This document shows, piece by piece, positions 27,956-39,771 of a stretch of 64,000 nt of DNA; within the stretch, counting starts at the first letter, position 1; each line of letters begins with the position of its first letter. The position numbers were made by a program, and so were the translations under genes. Under the pieces are notes generated by a model. That model was given only the letters and a program-made list of their open reading frames with translations, had not been told where the DNA came from and searched no databases. The stretch comes from Couchioplanes caeruleus (GTDB lineage: Bacteria; Actinomycetota; Actinomycetes; Mycobacteriales; Micromonosporaceae), in NCBI RefSeq assembly GCF_003751945.1, contig NZ_RJKL01000001.1, forward strand, positions 6,893,501 to 6,957,500, in the 5' to 3' direction.

Positions 27956-28002
27956 TTGCCGGACGGTCCCCGGACGTTATACGGTCCTCTGCATAGTCAT
28001 GC
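27956..28002 (+). promoter_or_regulatory. argC: argC promoter and ARG box
   Basis: TTGCCG (27956-27961) and TATACG (27978-27983), 16 bases apart, form a sigma-70-type promoter. TGCATAGTCATGC (27990-28002) fits the ArgR-binding ARG box half-sites around a 4-base centre and lies at the expected transcription start, so arginine-loaded ArgR would block initiation. A weaker TGCATGAAGTGCA lies at 27848-27860. The ArgR gene is in the same operon. Confidence 0.65.
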
Positions 28003-28012
28003 GGAGGTAGGT

Positions 28013-29014
28013 ATGGGAATCCGGGTCGCTGTCGTTGGCGCGAGTGGGTACGCGGGGGGTGAGCTGCTGCGGCTGATCGCCGGGCACCCCGAGCTCGACC
28101 TCGCCGCCGCCACCGCGCACACCCAGGCGGGTATGCCCGTCGCGGCCGTACACCCTCAGCTCGCGGGGATGGAACTGACGCTGAGCGCGACCGATGCAGC
28201 CGCGCTGGGCGACGCCGATCTAGTCTTCCTCGCCCTGCCGCACGGGCAGTCGGCGGCCCTGGCCGCTCAGCTCGGCGCCGGGGTCAAGGTCGTGGACCTG
28301 GGCGCGGACTTCCGGCTCCGAGACGCCGCGGCCTGGGAACGCTACTACGGTGGCCCGCACGCCGGCACGTGGACGTACGGCCTGCCGGAGCTGCCCGGCC
28401 AGCGGGAGGCGATCGCGGCGAGCGACCGCGTCGCGAACACCGGCTGCTACGCGGCGGCCGTCACCCTCGCGCTCGCGCCGCTGGTCGCCGCCGGTGTCGC
28501 CGATCCGGCCGACGTCGTGGTCGTGGCCGCGTCCGGGACCTCGGGCGCCGGACGGTCGGCGAAGACGCACCTGCTGGGCAGCGAGATCATGGGCGACCTG
28601 ACCCCCTACAAGGTCGGCGCGCACCAGCACGTGCCCGAGATCAAGCAGGCGTCCGGCGCGGACTCGCTGGCGATGACGCCGGTGCTCGCGCCGATGCCGC
28701 GGGGCATCCTCGCCACGGTGAACGCCCGGCCGATCGGCCGCACGCATCCGCGTGACGTGCTGCGGGCCGCGTACGCCGACGAGCCCTTCGTGCACGTACT
28801 GCCCGAGGGAGCGTGGCCGCACACCGGCGCCACCCTCGGCGCCAACACCTGCCACCTGCAGGCCACTCTGGACCTCGACTCCGGGCGCATCGTCGTGGTC
28901 AGCGCCATCGACAACCTCGGCAAGGGCGCCGCCGGACAGGCCGTCCAGTGCGCCAACCTGATGCTGGGCCTGCCCGAGACGACCGGCCTCTCCACGTTCG
29001 GGGTGGCGCCGTGA
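28013..29014 (+). CDS. argC: N-acetyl-gamma-glutamyl-phosphate reductase
   Basis: Third step of arginine synthesis, NADPH reduction of acetylglutamyl phosphate. The 333-residue protein has the NADP-binding start VAVVGASGYAGGELLRL, the catalytic Cys in VANTGCYAAAVTL and the conserved ASGTSGAGR. GCGGAGGT precedes the ATG at 28013; an earlier in-frame start lies within the promoter and is rejected. First gene of the arginine operon; the stop overlaps argJ. Confidence 0.96.
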   Translation: MGIRVAVVGASGYAGGELLRLIAGHPELDLAAATAHTQAGMPVAAVHPQLAGMELTLSATDAAALGDADLVFLALPHGQSAALAAQLGAGVKVVDLGADFRLRDAAAWERYYGGPHAGTWTYGLPELPGQREAIAASDRVANTGCYAAAVTLALAPLVAAGVADPADVVVVAASGTSGAGRSAKTHLLGSEIMGDLTPYKVGAHQHVPEIKQASGADSLAMTPVLAPMPRGILATVNARPIGRTHPRDVLRAAYADEPFVHVLPEGAWPHTGATLGANTCHLQATLDLDSGRIVVVSAIDNLGKGAAGQAVQCANLMLGLPETTGLSTFGVAP

Positions 29015-30183
29015 CCGTCACCGCGCCCAAGGGGTTCCGGGCCTCGGGTGTCGCCGCCGGGCTCAAGGCCGGCGGCAACCTCGACGTGGCCCTGGTCGTC
29101 AACGACGGTCCCGACGCCGGAGTCGCCGGGGTCTTCACCGCCAACCGGGTCAAGGCCGCGCCCGTGCTCTGGAGCCAGCAGGTCGTCAAGGGCGGCGTGG
29201 TGCGCGTGGTCGTGCTGAACTCCGGAGGCGCCAACGCCTGCACCGGCTCCCAGGGCTTCCGCGACACCCACGCCACCGCCGAGCACACCGCGGCGGCGCT
29301 GCGCGGCAGGGCGAAGCCGCTGCTGATCGGCGCCGGCGACGTGGCGGTCTGCTCGACCGGCCTGATCGGCGAGCTGCTGCCGATGGACAAGCTGCTGCCC
29401 GGCGTGACCGCCGCGGTCAAGGCGCTGGACGCGAGCGGCGGGGAACGCGCCGCCGAGGCGATCATGACCACCGACACGGTCGCCAAGAACGTGCACGTCG
29501 TGCGGGACCGCTGGTCCGTGGGTGGCATCGCCAAGGGCGCCGGGATGCTCGCCCCGGCCCTGGCCACGATGCTGGTCGTGCTCACCACCGACGCGGTCGC
29601 CGGCCCGGAGGCACTGGACGTCGCGCTGCGCGAGGCGACCCGGCTGACCTTCGATCGGATCGATGCCGACGGGTGCATGTCCACCAACGACACCGTGCTG
29701 CTGATGGCCAGCGGGGCCTCCGACGTGCAGCCGACGCAGGAGGAGCTGACCGCCGCGGTCACCGAGGCGTGCGCCGACCTCGCGCGGCAACTCATCACCG
29801 ACGCCGAGGGCGCCACCAAGCACATCGCCATCGAGGTGCTCGGCGCGGCCAGTGAGGCGGACGCGGTCGAGGTCGGGCGCACGGTCGCCCGCAACAACCT
29901 GGTCAAGACGGCGCTGTTCGGCAACGACCCGAACTGGGGCCGGATCCTCGCCGCCGTGGGCACCACGACCGCGGCCTTCGCGCCGGACCGTATCGACGTC
30001 GGCATCAACGGCGTGTGGGTCTGCCGGGGCGGTGCGGCCGCGGAGGACCGCTCCAAGGTGGACCTCAGCGGGCGGGACGTCACCATCCAGGTGCACCTGC
30101 ACGAGGGGGAGATGGACGCGACGATCCGCACCACCGACCTGTCCCACGCGTACGTGCACGAGAACTCGGCGTACAGCACATGA
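29011..30183 (+). CDS. argJ: Bifunctional ornithine acetyltransferase / N-acetylglutamate synthase
   Basis: Transfers the acetyl group from acetylornithine to glutamate, so the pathway recycles it and needs no ArgE. The 390-residue precursor cleaves itself before the Thr in [23 protein letters not shown] context: [13 protein letters not shown] is present. Start region [16 protein letters not shown] and end HENSAYST are typical. GTG at 29011 overlaps the argC stop; the stop overlaps argB. Confidence 0.96.
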   Translation: MTVTAPKGFRASGVAAGLKAGGNLDVALVVNDGPDAGVAGVFTANRVKAAPVLWSQQVVKGGVVRVVVLNSGGANACTGSQGFRDTHATAEHTAAALRGRAKPLLIGAGDVAVCSTGLIGELLPMDKLLPGVTAAVKALDASGGERAAEAIMTTDTVAKNVHVVRDRWSVGGIAKGAGMLAPALATMLVVLTTDAVAGPEALDVALREATRLTFDRIDADGCMSTNDTVLLMASGASDVQPTQEELTAAVTEACADLARQLITDAEGATKHIAIEVLGAASEADAVEVGRTVARNNLVKTALFGNDPNWGRILAAVGTTTAAFAPDRIDVGINGVWVCRGGAAAEDRSKVDLSGRDVTIQVHLHEGEMDATIRTTDLSHAYVHENSAYST

Positions 30184-31046
30184 CCCCGGCGGAGAGGGCG
30201 TCCGTGCTGATCGAGTCGCTGCCGTGGCTCGAGCGTTTCCACGGTGCGACGGTGGTCGTCAAGTACGGCGGCAACGCCATGATCGATCCGGAGCTCCAGC
30301 GGGCCTTCGCGGCCGACATGGTCTTCCTCCGGTACGCCGGCATCAAGCCGGTCGTGGTGCACGGCGGCGGCCCGCAGATCTCCAGGATGCTCGACCGGCT
30401 GGGCATCGCGAGCGAGTTCCGCGGCGGCCTGCGCGTCACCACGCCGGAGGCGATGGACGTGGTCCGCATGGTGCTCGTCGGTCAGGTCGGGCGGGAGCTC
30501 GTCGGCCTCGTCAACGAGCACGGCCCGTTCGCCGTGGGCCTCTCCGGCGAGGATGCGCGCCTGTTCACCGCGGTCCGCCGGCCGGCCGTGATCGACGGCG
30601 AACCGGTCGACATCGGCCAGGTCGGCGACGTGGCCGAAGTGGACACCTCGGCGGTCGACGACCTCATCGCCGCCGGGCGCATCCCGGTGGTCGCCGGCGT
30701 GGCGCCCGACGCCGCCGGAGTGGTGCACAACGTCAACGCGGACACCGCCGCGTCCGCCCTCGCGGTGGCGCTCGGCGCCCGCAAGCTGGTCGTGCTCACC
30801 GACGTGCCGGGCCTCTACACCGACTGGCCCGACACGGGCTCGTTGGTCTCCCAGATCGACGCGGACACGCTGGAGAAGCTGCTGCCCGGCCTGGAGTCGG
30901 GCATGGCGCCCAAGATGGAGGCCTGCCTGCGGGCCGTCCGCGGCGGGGTGCCCGCGGCCCACGTCGTGGACGGCCGGGTGCCGCACTCGACATTGCTCGA
31001 AGTCTTCACCTCGGAAGGATCCGGAACGATGGTGGTCCCGTCATGA
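30180..31046 (+). CDS. argB: Acetylglutamate kinase
   Basis: Phosphorylates N-acetylglutamate, the usual arginine-feedback step. The 288-residue protein has [12 protein letters not shown] (phosphate loop), [11 protein letters not shown] (acetylglutamate site), [14 protein letters not shown] and ATP-site GSGTMVVPS at the end. An N-terminal helix [19 protein letters not shown] like those of arginine-sensitive hexameric kinases is present, which suggests feedback control. ATG at 30180 overlaps the argJ stop. Confidence 0.96.
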   Translation: MTPAERASVLIESLPWLERFHGATVVVKYGGNAMIDPELQRAFAADMVFLRYAGIKPVVVHGGGPQISRMLDRLGIASEFRGGLRVTTPEAMDVVRMVLVGQVGRELVGLVNEHGPFAVGLSGEDARLFTAVRRPAVIDGEPVDIGQVGDVAEVDTSAVDDLIAAGRIPVVAGVAPDAAGVVHNVNADTAASALAVALGARKLVVLTDVPGLYTDWPDTGSLVSQIDADTLEKLLPGLESGMAPKMEACLRAVRGGVPAAHVVDGRVPHSTLLEVFTSEGSGTMVVPS

Positions 31047-31122
31047 GCGAGCGCAGCGAGCGAATCATCAGACACAGTGCGTTCGTGCCTCATGGCGCCG
31101 GCGAGCGAAGCGAGGCGGCGTC

Positions 31123-31126
<4 letters not shown>
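31043..31126 (+). other. 80-base insert with a 27-codon ORF coupled to argB and argD
   Basis: Between argB and argD lies an in-phase mini-ORF starting [12 protein letters not shown] and ending GERSEAAS. Its ATG overlaps the argB stop as ATGA and its stop overlaps the argD ATG the same way. The sequence CGTCATGAGCG occurs at both borders, 80 bases apart, as if a short element had been inserted or duplicated at an existing ATGA junction. The GAGCGAGCGCAGCGAGCG and GCGAGCGAAGCGAGGCG segments recall dispersed repeats in Micromonosporaceae; that comparison is from memory. Confidence 0.6.
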
Positions 31127-33202
<2,076 letters not shown>

Positions 33203-33203
<1 letters not shown>

Positions 33204-33706
33204 TGACCGGTCCGGGAACGCGGGCAGCGCGGCACGCGCGCATCGTGCAGTTGGTGCGGGACAAGGCCGTACGGTCGCAGACCGAGCTCGCCGACCTGCT
33301 CGCCGTCGAGGGCGTGCAGGTCACCCAGGCGACGTTGTCGCGCGACCTCGAGGAGCTGCGGGCCGTCAAGGCCGCGGGCGTCTACCTCATCCCCGAGGAC
33401 GGGCTGCCCGCGCTGCGCCCGGTCGAGCAGGCCCCGGCGCGGCTCGTCCGGCTGCTGCGCGAGTTGCTGAACTCGGTCGACGTCAGCGGCAACCTGGTCA
33501 TCCTGCGGGTGCCGCCGGGCGCCGCGCAGTTCCTGGCCAGCGCCCTGGACCGCTCCGGCCTGCCGGACGTCGTCGGCACCATCGCCGGCGACGACACCAT
33601 CCTCGTGGTGGCGCGCGAACCGGACTCCGACACCGGGTCCGGCGCCCGGCTCGCCGAGAAGCTCACGGCGTGGAGCCGTACGGACAACGAAGGGACCCTG
33701 CCGTGA
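33203..33706 (+). CDS. argR: Arginine repressor
   Basis: Arginine-dependent repressor of the operon it belongs to. The 167-residue protein has an N-terminal winged helix (about 1-75, [20 protein letters not shown] then [12 protein letters not shown]) and a C-terminal arginine-binding hexamer domain (about 90-155, [18 protein letters not shown] and [13 protein letters not shown]). The ATG overlaps the argF stop (TGATG). The ARG box ahead of argC is the likely target. Confidence 0.95.
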
Positions 33707-34605
33707 TCGCGCAGCAGCCCGCCGTCGAGGCCTTCTTTCCGGGTTTCGCCGACAATATGCAGAAGCTCCAGGCCCACGGGCTCGAGTTCTACCTGGCCTC
33801 CAACGACACGCTGCGCCCGTTCCTCAACGAGGCGCCGTACGGCCACAAGCTCACCTGGCTGGACTTCACCGACACGAGCGAGGACAAGGGCTGGGACACC
33901 GGCGAATTCCTCAACCTGTTCAACGTCATCAACGGCATCGCGTTCGGCGACCGGGGCATCCCGATGCCGCAGTGGGTGATGGTCGACCTGATCCTGATGC
34001 CGTCGGCCGCCGTGATCGCCGCCCTGCCGCAGGCGCAGTTCACCGAGACGCTGGAGACCAGCGCCTTCGACGACGACGCCAAGCGGCACCTGCGCGAGGT
34101 CTTCGACAGGGTGAAGCAGAGCGACTACCAGGGTCCCATCCCGATCGGCGGCTACTGCGCGGCGCCCAGCGCGGCGCCCGGCACCTGGGTCGGCTGGTCA
34201 CTGTGGTCGGTGATGACCAACGTCGGCCTCGGCCGGGCGCTCAAGGCCCTCGCGCTCTCGGTCTACCAGGCGCAGAAGCTCGACGGCGTCACGCAGTACG
34301 ACAACACCGCGCTGCGGGTGCACACCCGCTTCGGCCGGCTGCGCATCATGGTGGCCACCGTGCCTTTCCACACCGCGCCCGGATCGTTCGTCTATGAGAA
34401 CGACTTCACCGTTCCCGTGGCCGAGAGCGACCCGGAACCTACGTTCCTGCTGGACCCCTTCGACTACGAGCGTCAGCGGGCCATGCAGAAGGCGATCGAG
34501 GCCCGGAAGTGCACCTACTACGTGCTCGCTCCCGGCCACCTCGTCTCACACGGGACGTCATTCGTGCCGATCCTCGAACTCCCGTACCCGTCCGGAGGAA
34601 ACTGA
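33703..34605 (+). CDS. Unrecognised protein inside the arginine operon
   Basis: A 300-residue soluble protein not assigned to any family here. It lacks a signal peptide and long hydrophobic helices, is rich in aromatic residues, and contains conspicuous stretches [40 protein letters not shown] and [17 protein letters not shown] at 33703 overlaps the argR stop as GTGA and the stop abuts the argG ATG, whose ribosome site GGAGGA lies within its last codons. The tight coupling on both sides suggests a function tied to arginine metabolism; that is inference. Confidence 0.75.
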   Translation: MIAQQPAVEAFFPGFADNMQKLQAHGLEFYLASNDTLRPFLNEAPYGHKLTWLDFTDTSEDKGWDTGEFLNLFNVINGIAFGDRGIPMPQWVMVDLILMPSAAVIAALPQAQFTETLETSAFDDDAKRHLREVFDRVKQSDYQGPIPIGGYCAAPSAAPGTWVGWSLWSVMTNVGLGRALKALALSVYQAQKLDGVTQYDNTALRVHTRFGRLRIMVATVPFHTAPGSFVYENDFTVPVAESDPEPTFLLDPFDYERQRAMQKAIEARKCTYYVLAPGHLVSHGTSFVPILELPYPSGGN

Positions 34606-35853
34606 ATGTCCCGCCGCTCGATCGTTCTCGCCTTCTCCGGCGGTCTCGACACCTCGTACGCCCTGGTATCGCTGCGTGAGCAGGGCTGGGAGGTTCTGAC
34701 CGCCAACATCGACACCGGTGGCCTGCACAGCGGCGAGGCGGACGCGGTCCGCAAGCGTGCCGAGGAGCTCGGCGCCGCGCGGCACTTCGTCGTCGACGCC
34801 CGCGAGGAGCTCTACTCCCGCGTGATCACGTACGCGATCAAGGCCAACTACCTGCGCAACAACGGCTACCCGTCCTGTGTGGGAGCCGAGCGCCTGGTGC
34901 AGGCCGAGAAGGTCGTGCAGGTCGCCCTCGACAACGGCGCGGACGCGGTCGCCCACGGCTCCACCGGCGCCGGCGCCGACCACGTGCGCTACGACTCGGT
35001 GATCCGCGCGCTCGCGCCGAAGCTGGAGATCATCACTCCGATCCGCGACGAGCGGCTGACCCGCGAGTACGAGCGCGACTACCTGAGCGAACGCGGCTTC
35101 GAGACGCCGGAGAAGGTCACCACGTACTCGATCAACGAAGGTCTGATCGGCACCTCGATCGGCGGCAAGGAGACGTACGGGTCCTGGGACTACCTGCCCG
35201 AGGACGCATGGACGTACACGAAGTCCATCGAGGACGCCCCTGCCTCGGGGGTGGAGCTGATCCTCGAGTTCGTGAAGGGCGAGGTCGTCTCCGCGACCCT
35301 GCCGGACGGCACCCCGATCGACGGCACCGGCCCCGGCACGCCCAACTACGCGATCCTGCGCTCGCTCAACGTCCTCGCCGCCGAGCACGGCGTCGGCCGG
35401 GGCATCCACATGGGATCGACCATGGTCGGCAACCTTGCCCGGGTGGGCTTCGAGGCGCCCGGCATGCTGACGCTCATCGCCGCGCACCGAGAGCTGGAGC
35501 GGCTGGTGCTCAGCAACCGGCAGCAGGCCACCAAGGCCCAGCTCGGGACCGCGTACGGCGACCTGCTGCACGAGGCCGTCTACTACGACCCGATCCTGGA
35601 CGACTACCGCGCGTTCCTGGACAGCAGCCAGAGCCGCGTCACCGGCCACGTACGGGTGAAGCTGATCAAGGGCAACGTCATTCCCCTGGGCAGCCGCAGC
35701 CCGTACAGCCTGCTGGACGCGGCCACCCGGCAGGGCGTCGTCTACGGCTACGGCTCGTCGCTGTGGAACGGCGAGCAGGCCCGGGCCTTCGCGCACATGT
35801 ACGCCATCCCGGGCGCCATCGCCAGGAACGCGAACTCGCAGGACACCCCCTGA
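34606..35853 (+). CDS. argG: Argininosuccinate synthase
   Basis: Joins citrulline and aspartate with ATP. The 415-residue protein has the PP-loop LAFSGGLDTSYALVSL, the citrulline/aspartate loop AHGSTGAGADHVRYDSV, and SINEGLIGTSIGGKETYGSW. The ATG follows CGGAGGAAACTGA, directly after the stop of the unrecognised gene. It is the last gene of the plus-strand arginine operon and faces the convergent dapE four bases away. Confidence 0.95.
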   Translation: MSRRSIVLAFSGGLDTSYALVSLREQGWEVLTANIDTGGLHSGEADAVRKRAEELGAARHFVVDAREELYSRVITYAIKANYLRNNGYPSCVGAERLVQAEKVVQVALDNGADAVAHGSTGAGADHVRYDSVIRALAPKLEIITPIRDERLTREYERDYLSERGFETPEKVTTYSINEGLIGTSIGGKETYGSWDYLPEDAWTYTKSIEDAPASGVELILEFVKGEVVSATLPDGTPIDGTGPGTPNYAILRSLNVLAAEHGVGRGIHMGSTMVGNLARVGFEAPGMLTLIAAHRELERLVLSNRQQATKAQLGTAYGDLLHEAVYYDPILDDYRAFLDSSQSRVTGHVRVKLIKGNVIPLGSRSPYSLLDAATRQGVVYGYGSSLWNGEQARAFAHMYAIPGAIARNANSQDTP

Positions 35854-35857
35854 GGTG

Positions 35858-36925
35858 TCAGCTCAGCCACGCCGCCAGGACGCGCTCGCATTCGCGGAGG
35901 TCCGCAGTGGGCAGGTTCTCCTCGTCGGTGTGGCAGAGCAGCGGGTCGCCCGGGCCGTAGTTGACGGCCGGGATGCCCAGCTCGGCGAAGCGGGCGACGT
36001 CCGTCCACCCGAATTTCGGGGCCGGTGCGCGGCCCACCGCGGCCACGAACTCCGCGGCGGCGGGTCGGTCCAGGCCGGGCCGGGCGGCCGCCGCCTGGTC
36101 GCGGATCTCCAGCTCGTAGCCGGCGAAGACCTCGCGGAGGTGGGCGTAGGCGCCGTCGACGTCGCGGTCCGGGGCGAAGCGGTGGTTGACGTCGATCGCG
36201 ACCTCGTCCGGGATCACGTTGTTGGCGATGCCGCCGTGGATCTGCACGGCATTGAGCCCCTCGCGGTACTCGAGGCCGTCGACCACGACCCGGCGCGGCT
36301 CGTAGGCCTTCAGGATCGCCAGCACGTCGGCTGCCGCGTGGATCGCGTTGATGCCGTGCCACGCCCGGGCGGGGTGGGCGGCCTTGCCCTTCAGGGTGAT
36401 CCGTACGCGCATCGTCCCCTGGCAGCCGCCCTCGACCGTGCCGTTGGACGGCTCGCCCAGGATGGCGAAGTCCCCGGCCAGCCAGTCCGGGTGGTGGCGC
36501 ACCAGCCGGCCCAGCCCGTTGCGCACCGAGGCGACCTCCTCGTTGTCGTAGAAGACGAAGGTGAGGTCGTGCCGGGGCTCCGGTACTGTGGCGGCGATCT
36601 TCAACAGGACGCCGACGCCGCCCTTCATGTCGACCGTCCCGCGGCCGTGCAGCAGCTCCGCGTCGCCTTCGCCGGTGAGCCGGGTCGGCAGATTGTCCTT
36701 GATGGGCACGGTGTCGAGGTGCCCGGCGAGCACGATGCGCCTCGCCCGCCCAAGCTGCGTGCGCGCGACCACGGCGTCGCCGTCGCGCAGCACCTCCAGA
36801 TGGCCCAGCGCGTGCAGGGCGGCCTCGACGGCGTCCGCGATCGCGGCCTCCGTCCCGCTGACCGAGGGTATGTCGCAGAGCGCGCGGGTCAATGAGACAA
36901 CATCATCGTGCAGGTCGAGCTTCAT
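35858..36925 (-). CDS. dapE: Succinyl-diaminopimelate desuccinylase-type M20 peptidase
   Basis: A 355-residue zinc hydrolase that frees diaminopimelate for lysine and peptidoglycan. Metal and catalytic residues are in LAGHLDTVP, HGRGTVDMKGG, DNEEVASVRNG, LGEPSNGTVEGG and the late CHTDEENLP. The stretches EGGCQGTMRV and GWTDVARF match actinobacterial DapE rather than ArgE; with ArgJ present an ArgE is not needed. It is divergent from argH (50-base gap). An acetylornithine deacetylase role cannot be fully excluded. Confidence 0.85.
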   Translation of the reverse strand: MKLDLHDDVVSLTRALCDIPSVSGTEAAIADAVEAALHALGHLEVLRDGDAVVARTQLGRARRIVLAGHLDTVPIKDNLPTRLTGEGDAELLHGRGTVDMKGGVGVLLKIAATVPEPRHDLTFVFYDNEEVASVRNGLGRLVRHHPDWLAGDFAILGEPSNGTVEGGCQGTMRVRITLKGKAAHPARAWHGINAIHAAADVLAILKAYEPRRVVVDGLEYREGLNAVQIHGGIANNVIPDEVAIDVNHRFAPDRDVDGAYAHLREVFAGYELEIRDQAAAARPGLDRPAAAEFVAAVGRAPAPKFGWTDVARFAELGIPAVNYGPGDPLLCHTDEENLPTADLRECERVLAAWLS

Positions 36926-36975
36926 GGAACGACCCTATCGTTGACAGATCCCACCGATTGCTGAGGAGTGAGGAC

Positions 36976-38406
36976 GTGCCGGAGACCGAAGGTCCGACCA
37001 GACTGTGGGGTGGCCGGTTCGCCGGTGGACCGGCCGACGCGTTGGCACGGCTGAGCGTCAGCGTGCACTTCGACTGGCGGCTGGCGCCGTACGACATCGC
37101 CGCCTCGCGCGCGCACGCCCGGGTGCTGGCCGGCGCCGGCCTGCTCGACGCCGACGAACTGGGCAGGATGCTGGCCGCCCTCGACGACCTGGAGTCGGCG
37201 TGCGCGGCGGGCGAATTCCGGCCCACCATCGAGGACGAGGACGTGCACACCGCGCTGGAACGCGGTCTGCTGGAACGCCTCGGCGCCCTCGGCGGCAAGC
37301 TGCGCGCGGGCCGCTCCCGCAACGACCAGGTCGCCACCGACCTGCGCCTCTACCTGCGCGACCACGCTCGCGGTGTGGCCGCCGCGGTGGTGGAGCTGGC
37401 CGACGCCCTGATCGAGCAGGCCGGCCGGCACATCGACACCCCGGCGCCGGGCCTGACCCATGTGCAGCATGCCCAGCCGGTCAGCTTCGGGCACTGGCTG
37501 CTGGCCCACGTCCAGCCGCTGCTGCGCGACCTGGAACGGCTGCGCGACTGGGACGAGCGCACGGCGATCTCGCCGCTGGGCTCCGGCGCGCTGGCCGGCT
37601 CGTCGCTGCCGCTGGACCCGGCCGCGGTCGCCAAGGAGCTGGGTTTCAAGGCCCCGGTGCAGAACTCCATGGACGGCGTCGCGGACCGCGACTTCGTGGC
37701 CGAGTTTCTCTTCATCACCAGCCTCGTCGGGGTGCACCTCTCCCGCCTCGGCGAGGAGGTGGTGCTCTGGACCTCCACCGAGTTCGGCTGGGTGATCCTC
37801 GACGACGCGTTCGCCACCGGCTCGTCGATCATGCCGCAGAAGAAGAACGCGGACATCGCCGAGCTGGCCCGGGGCAAGGCCGGGCGGCTCATCGGGGGCC
37901 TGGTCGCGGTGCTGACCATGCTCAAGGGCCTGCCGCTGACCTACGACCGCGACATGCAGGAGGACAAGGAACCCGTCTTCGACGCGGTCGACACGCTCCA
38001 GCTCCTGCTGCCGGCGCTGGCGGGCATGATCTCCACGATGACCGTACGGGTGGACAGGCTCGCCGCCGCGGCGCCGGTCGGCTTCTCCCTGGCCACCGAG
38101 GTCGCGGACTGGCTGGTGCGCAAGGGCGTCCCGTTCCGCGATGCGCACGAGATCACCGGTGGGCTGGTGGCCCTGTGCGCGGCCCGCGAGTGCGAGCTCG
38201 AGGACGTCACCGACGACGACCTGAAGACGGTCAGCGAGCATCTCGACCCGTCCGTCCGCGAGGTCCTGTCGGTCCGCAGCGCCCTGGCCGCACGGACCAC
38301 GCCGGGCTCGACCGGCCCCGGGCCGGTCGCCGACCAGCTCCGCACCGCCTCGGACAAGCTCGACGGCTGGCGTGAATGGGCGATCGAACGGGTCGTCCCG
38401 CGCTGA
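36976..38406 (+). CDS. argH: Argininosuccinate lyase
   Basis: Last step of arginine synthesis, splitting argininosuccinate to arginine and fumarate. The 476-residue protein has the N-terminal LWGGRFAGGPADAL, LRAGRSRNDQVATDLRLYL, and the signature GSSIMPQKKNAD holding the catalytic Ser. GTG at 36976 follows GAGGAG; an upstream frame from 36892 overlaps dapE and is rejected. It is separated from argG by the reversed dapE. Confidence 0.95.
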   Translation: MPETEGPTRLWGGRFAGGPADALARLSVSVHFDWRLAPYDIAASRAHARVLAGAGLLDADELGRMLAALDDLESACAAGEFRPTIEDEDVHTALERGLLERLGALGGKLRAGRSRNDQVATDLRLYLRDHARGVAAAVVELADALIEQAGRHIDTPAPGLTHVQHAQPVSFGHWLLAHVQPLLRDLERLRDWDERTAISPLGSGALAGSSLPLDPAAVAKELGFKAPVQNSMDGVADRDFVAEFLFITSLVGVHLSRLGEEVVLWTSTEFGWVILDDAFATGSSIMPQKKNADIAELARGKAGRLIGGLVAVLTMLKGLPLTYDRDMQEDKEPVFDAVDTLQLLLPALAGMISTMTVRVDRLAAAAPVGFSLATEVADWLVRKGVPFRDAHEITGGLVALCAARECELEDVTDDDLKTVSEHLDPSVREVLSVRSALAARTTPGSTGPGPVADQLRTASDKLDGWREWAIERVVPR

Positions 38407-38560
38407 GCGGACGGGCCCGGAACACAGGGAGTAAGGCGGGTGATCCTCGGGATCGTCCACAGATAGTCGATCATCATCCTGAGCAGTTTCTCCGGGACTT
38501 CGCAAGGATGCGGCGATGATCGGTGATCACCCGCCTCACCCGCCTCACTGGCCTTGCTGG

Positions 38561-38989
38561 CCCCAGCTTCGCGGCGACCTGTGCCCGGAAGCCGGCTAGC
38601 TTGCGCTCATCAATGCGGAAAATCCGCGGCCAGACGGGCTCGTCGTTCGAGGCGCGAGCGAGCCGACCTTCGGCGTGATCCAACTTCGCCAGAGCGTTCC
38701 GGTCCCTATCTGGGCAAGGGCGAGCGACTCGATGGCGTCCATCCGGATTCCGGCGATGGCCGGAGACGAGCGCGGGAGCCGGTGGCGGGCATCTGCGATC
38801 AGTCGCACGCTTTCGCTCCTGTCACCGCAACTTGTGACAAATTGGCTCATGCCCAGGTGGCCCGACCGTTCTGCCGCGCGTACGGCAAGTTGATAGTGGG
38901 CGACGGGCGTTGGCTCCGTCTTCAACATCGACGTATAGCCAAGCGACTAGACCTGCCGTCTCACTGAGTACGGCAAACAGCCGGCGGGA
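38561..38989 (-). pseudogene. TPR-type transcriptional regulator, frameshifted and 5' truncated
   Basis: Three reading frames joined in order give the C-terminal TPR part of an actinobacterial XRE-type regulator: SRRLFAVLSETAGLVAWLYV (frame 1), then AHYQLAVRAAERSGHLGMSQ to AIESLALAQIG (frame 2), then DRNALAKLDHAEGRLARASN to RAQVAAKLG (frame 3). The shifts are near 38903 (one extra base) and 38703 (one base missing). No helix-turn-helix is seen upstream, so the 5' part is lost. Regulators of this kind often sit beside ATP-grasp RiPP loci such as the one at 39.5-41.7 kb. Confidence 0.7.
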
Positions 38990-39096
38990 GCCGGCGGTAG
39001 GTGGCGGATGCCGGACGACGAGAACGCGAGCGCCGCGTAACCGGGATCGGGCAACCCAACACGGGTTGCCCGCTCCACACTCTCCCGGGGAGTTCC

Positions 39097-39480
39097 CTAC
39101 GAGGGCGCGCCACTTGAATCGTCGCGCCACTCTCGATCTAGTAGTGAGTAGAGCAGAGAATCGCGCCAAGCGCCGTTGGTGAATACGTGGTCCCTCAATC
39201 GACCTTCGGGCATGAATCCGAGGCGTGCGAGAAGTCGTTGCGACGCCCGATTGTCTGGGCCACACGCAGCCTGTAGGCGGTGCAGACGAAGGGTGTCGAA
39301 CCCGAATGTGACCATGAGGTTGGTTGCCTCAGTCGCATAGCCCTTGCCCCAATCCGAACGTCGTATCGCGTAGCCGAGTTCACCGCTTCGGTCACGACCT
39401 AGTCCGATCCGCACGAAGCCGATCAGCGTGTCAGTGCTGTCCGCGACGGCTAGATTGCGTGACGGCCCGAAGCGGGCGCG
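39097..39480 (-). pseudogene. GNAT acetyltransferase, N-terminus lost
   Basis: The C-terminal two thirds of a RimJ/RimL-type N-acetyltransferase: TLIGFVRIGLGRDRSGELGY, the acetyl-CoA loop DWGKGYATEATNLM and NRASQRLLARLGFMPEGRLR. Sequence similarity stops at about residue 52 of the open frame, where a plus-strand gene begins (39508). The upstream part of the frame is antisense to that gene. Probably inactive. Confidence 0.7.
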
Positions 39481-39507
39481 CGCTCTGCCACCTGGGAGGG
39501 CGGACGG

Positions 39508-39705
39508 ATGGCGATGTATTCCGGCGGTGAGCTGATCGAAATGGCTCAAGCGATGCTGGAGCGGCACACGGTGTCGAGGGCCGATGGTCGATGCGTGTCC
39601 TGCGGCGTTCTCGGCCCGCGCGCAAGCCACGAGCGGGCGGCACGGGTGTTCGCGCTGGCGTTGCGCCTACCCCAGCGGGTGCCGGGGTTGACCAACCGCA
39701 TTTGA
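39508..39705 (+). CDS. Small CxxC protein next to RiPP locus
   Basis: A 65-residue protein with a helical start (SGGELIEMAQAMLERH) and a CVSCG motif that could bind zinc, then LALRLPQRVPGL. GGGAGGG precedes the ATG. Similar short proteins occur in streptomycetes and micromonosporas, as far as memory goes, without known function. It starts the plus-strand run that leads to the graspetide precursor. Confidence 0.55.
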   Translation: MAMYSGGELIEMAQAMLERHTVSRADGRCVSCGVLGPRASHERAARVFALALRLPQRVPGLTNRI

Positions 39706-39771
39706 TCGGCACTCGCCGTGCGGATGCGCCTTCATGGTTCGAGGCGGCGAGTTGAGGTGCCAGCGGCACCG

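Noticed and set aside
36926..36975. TTGACA at 36941 as argH -35 box
   Set aside because: No -10 hexamer at a proper distance before the GTG at 36976.
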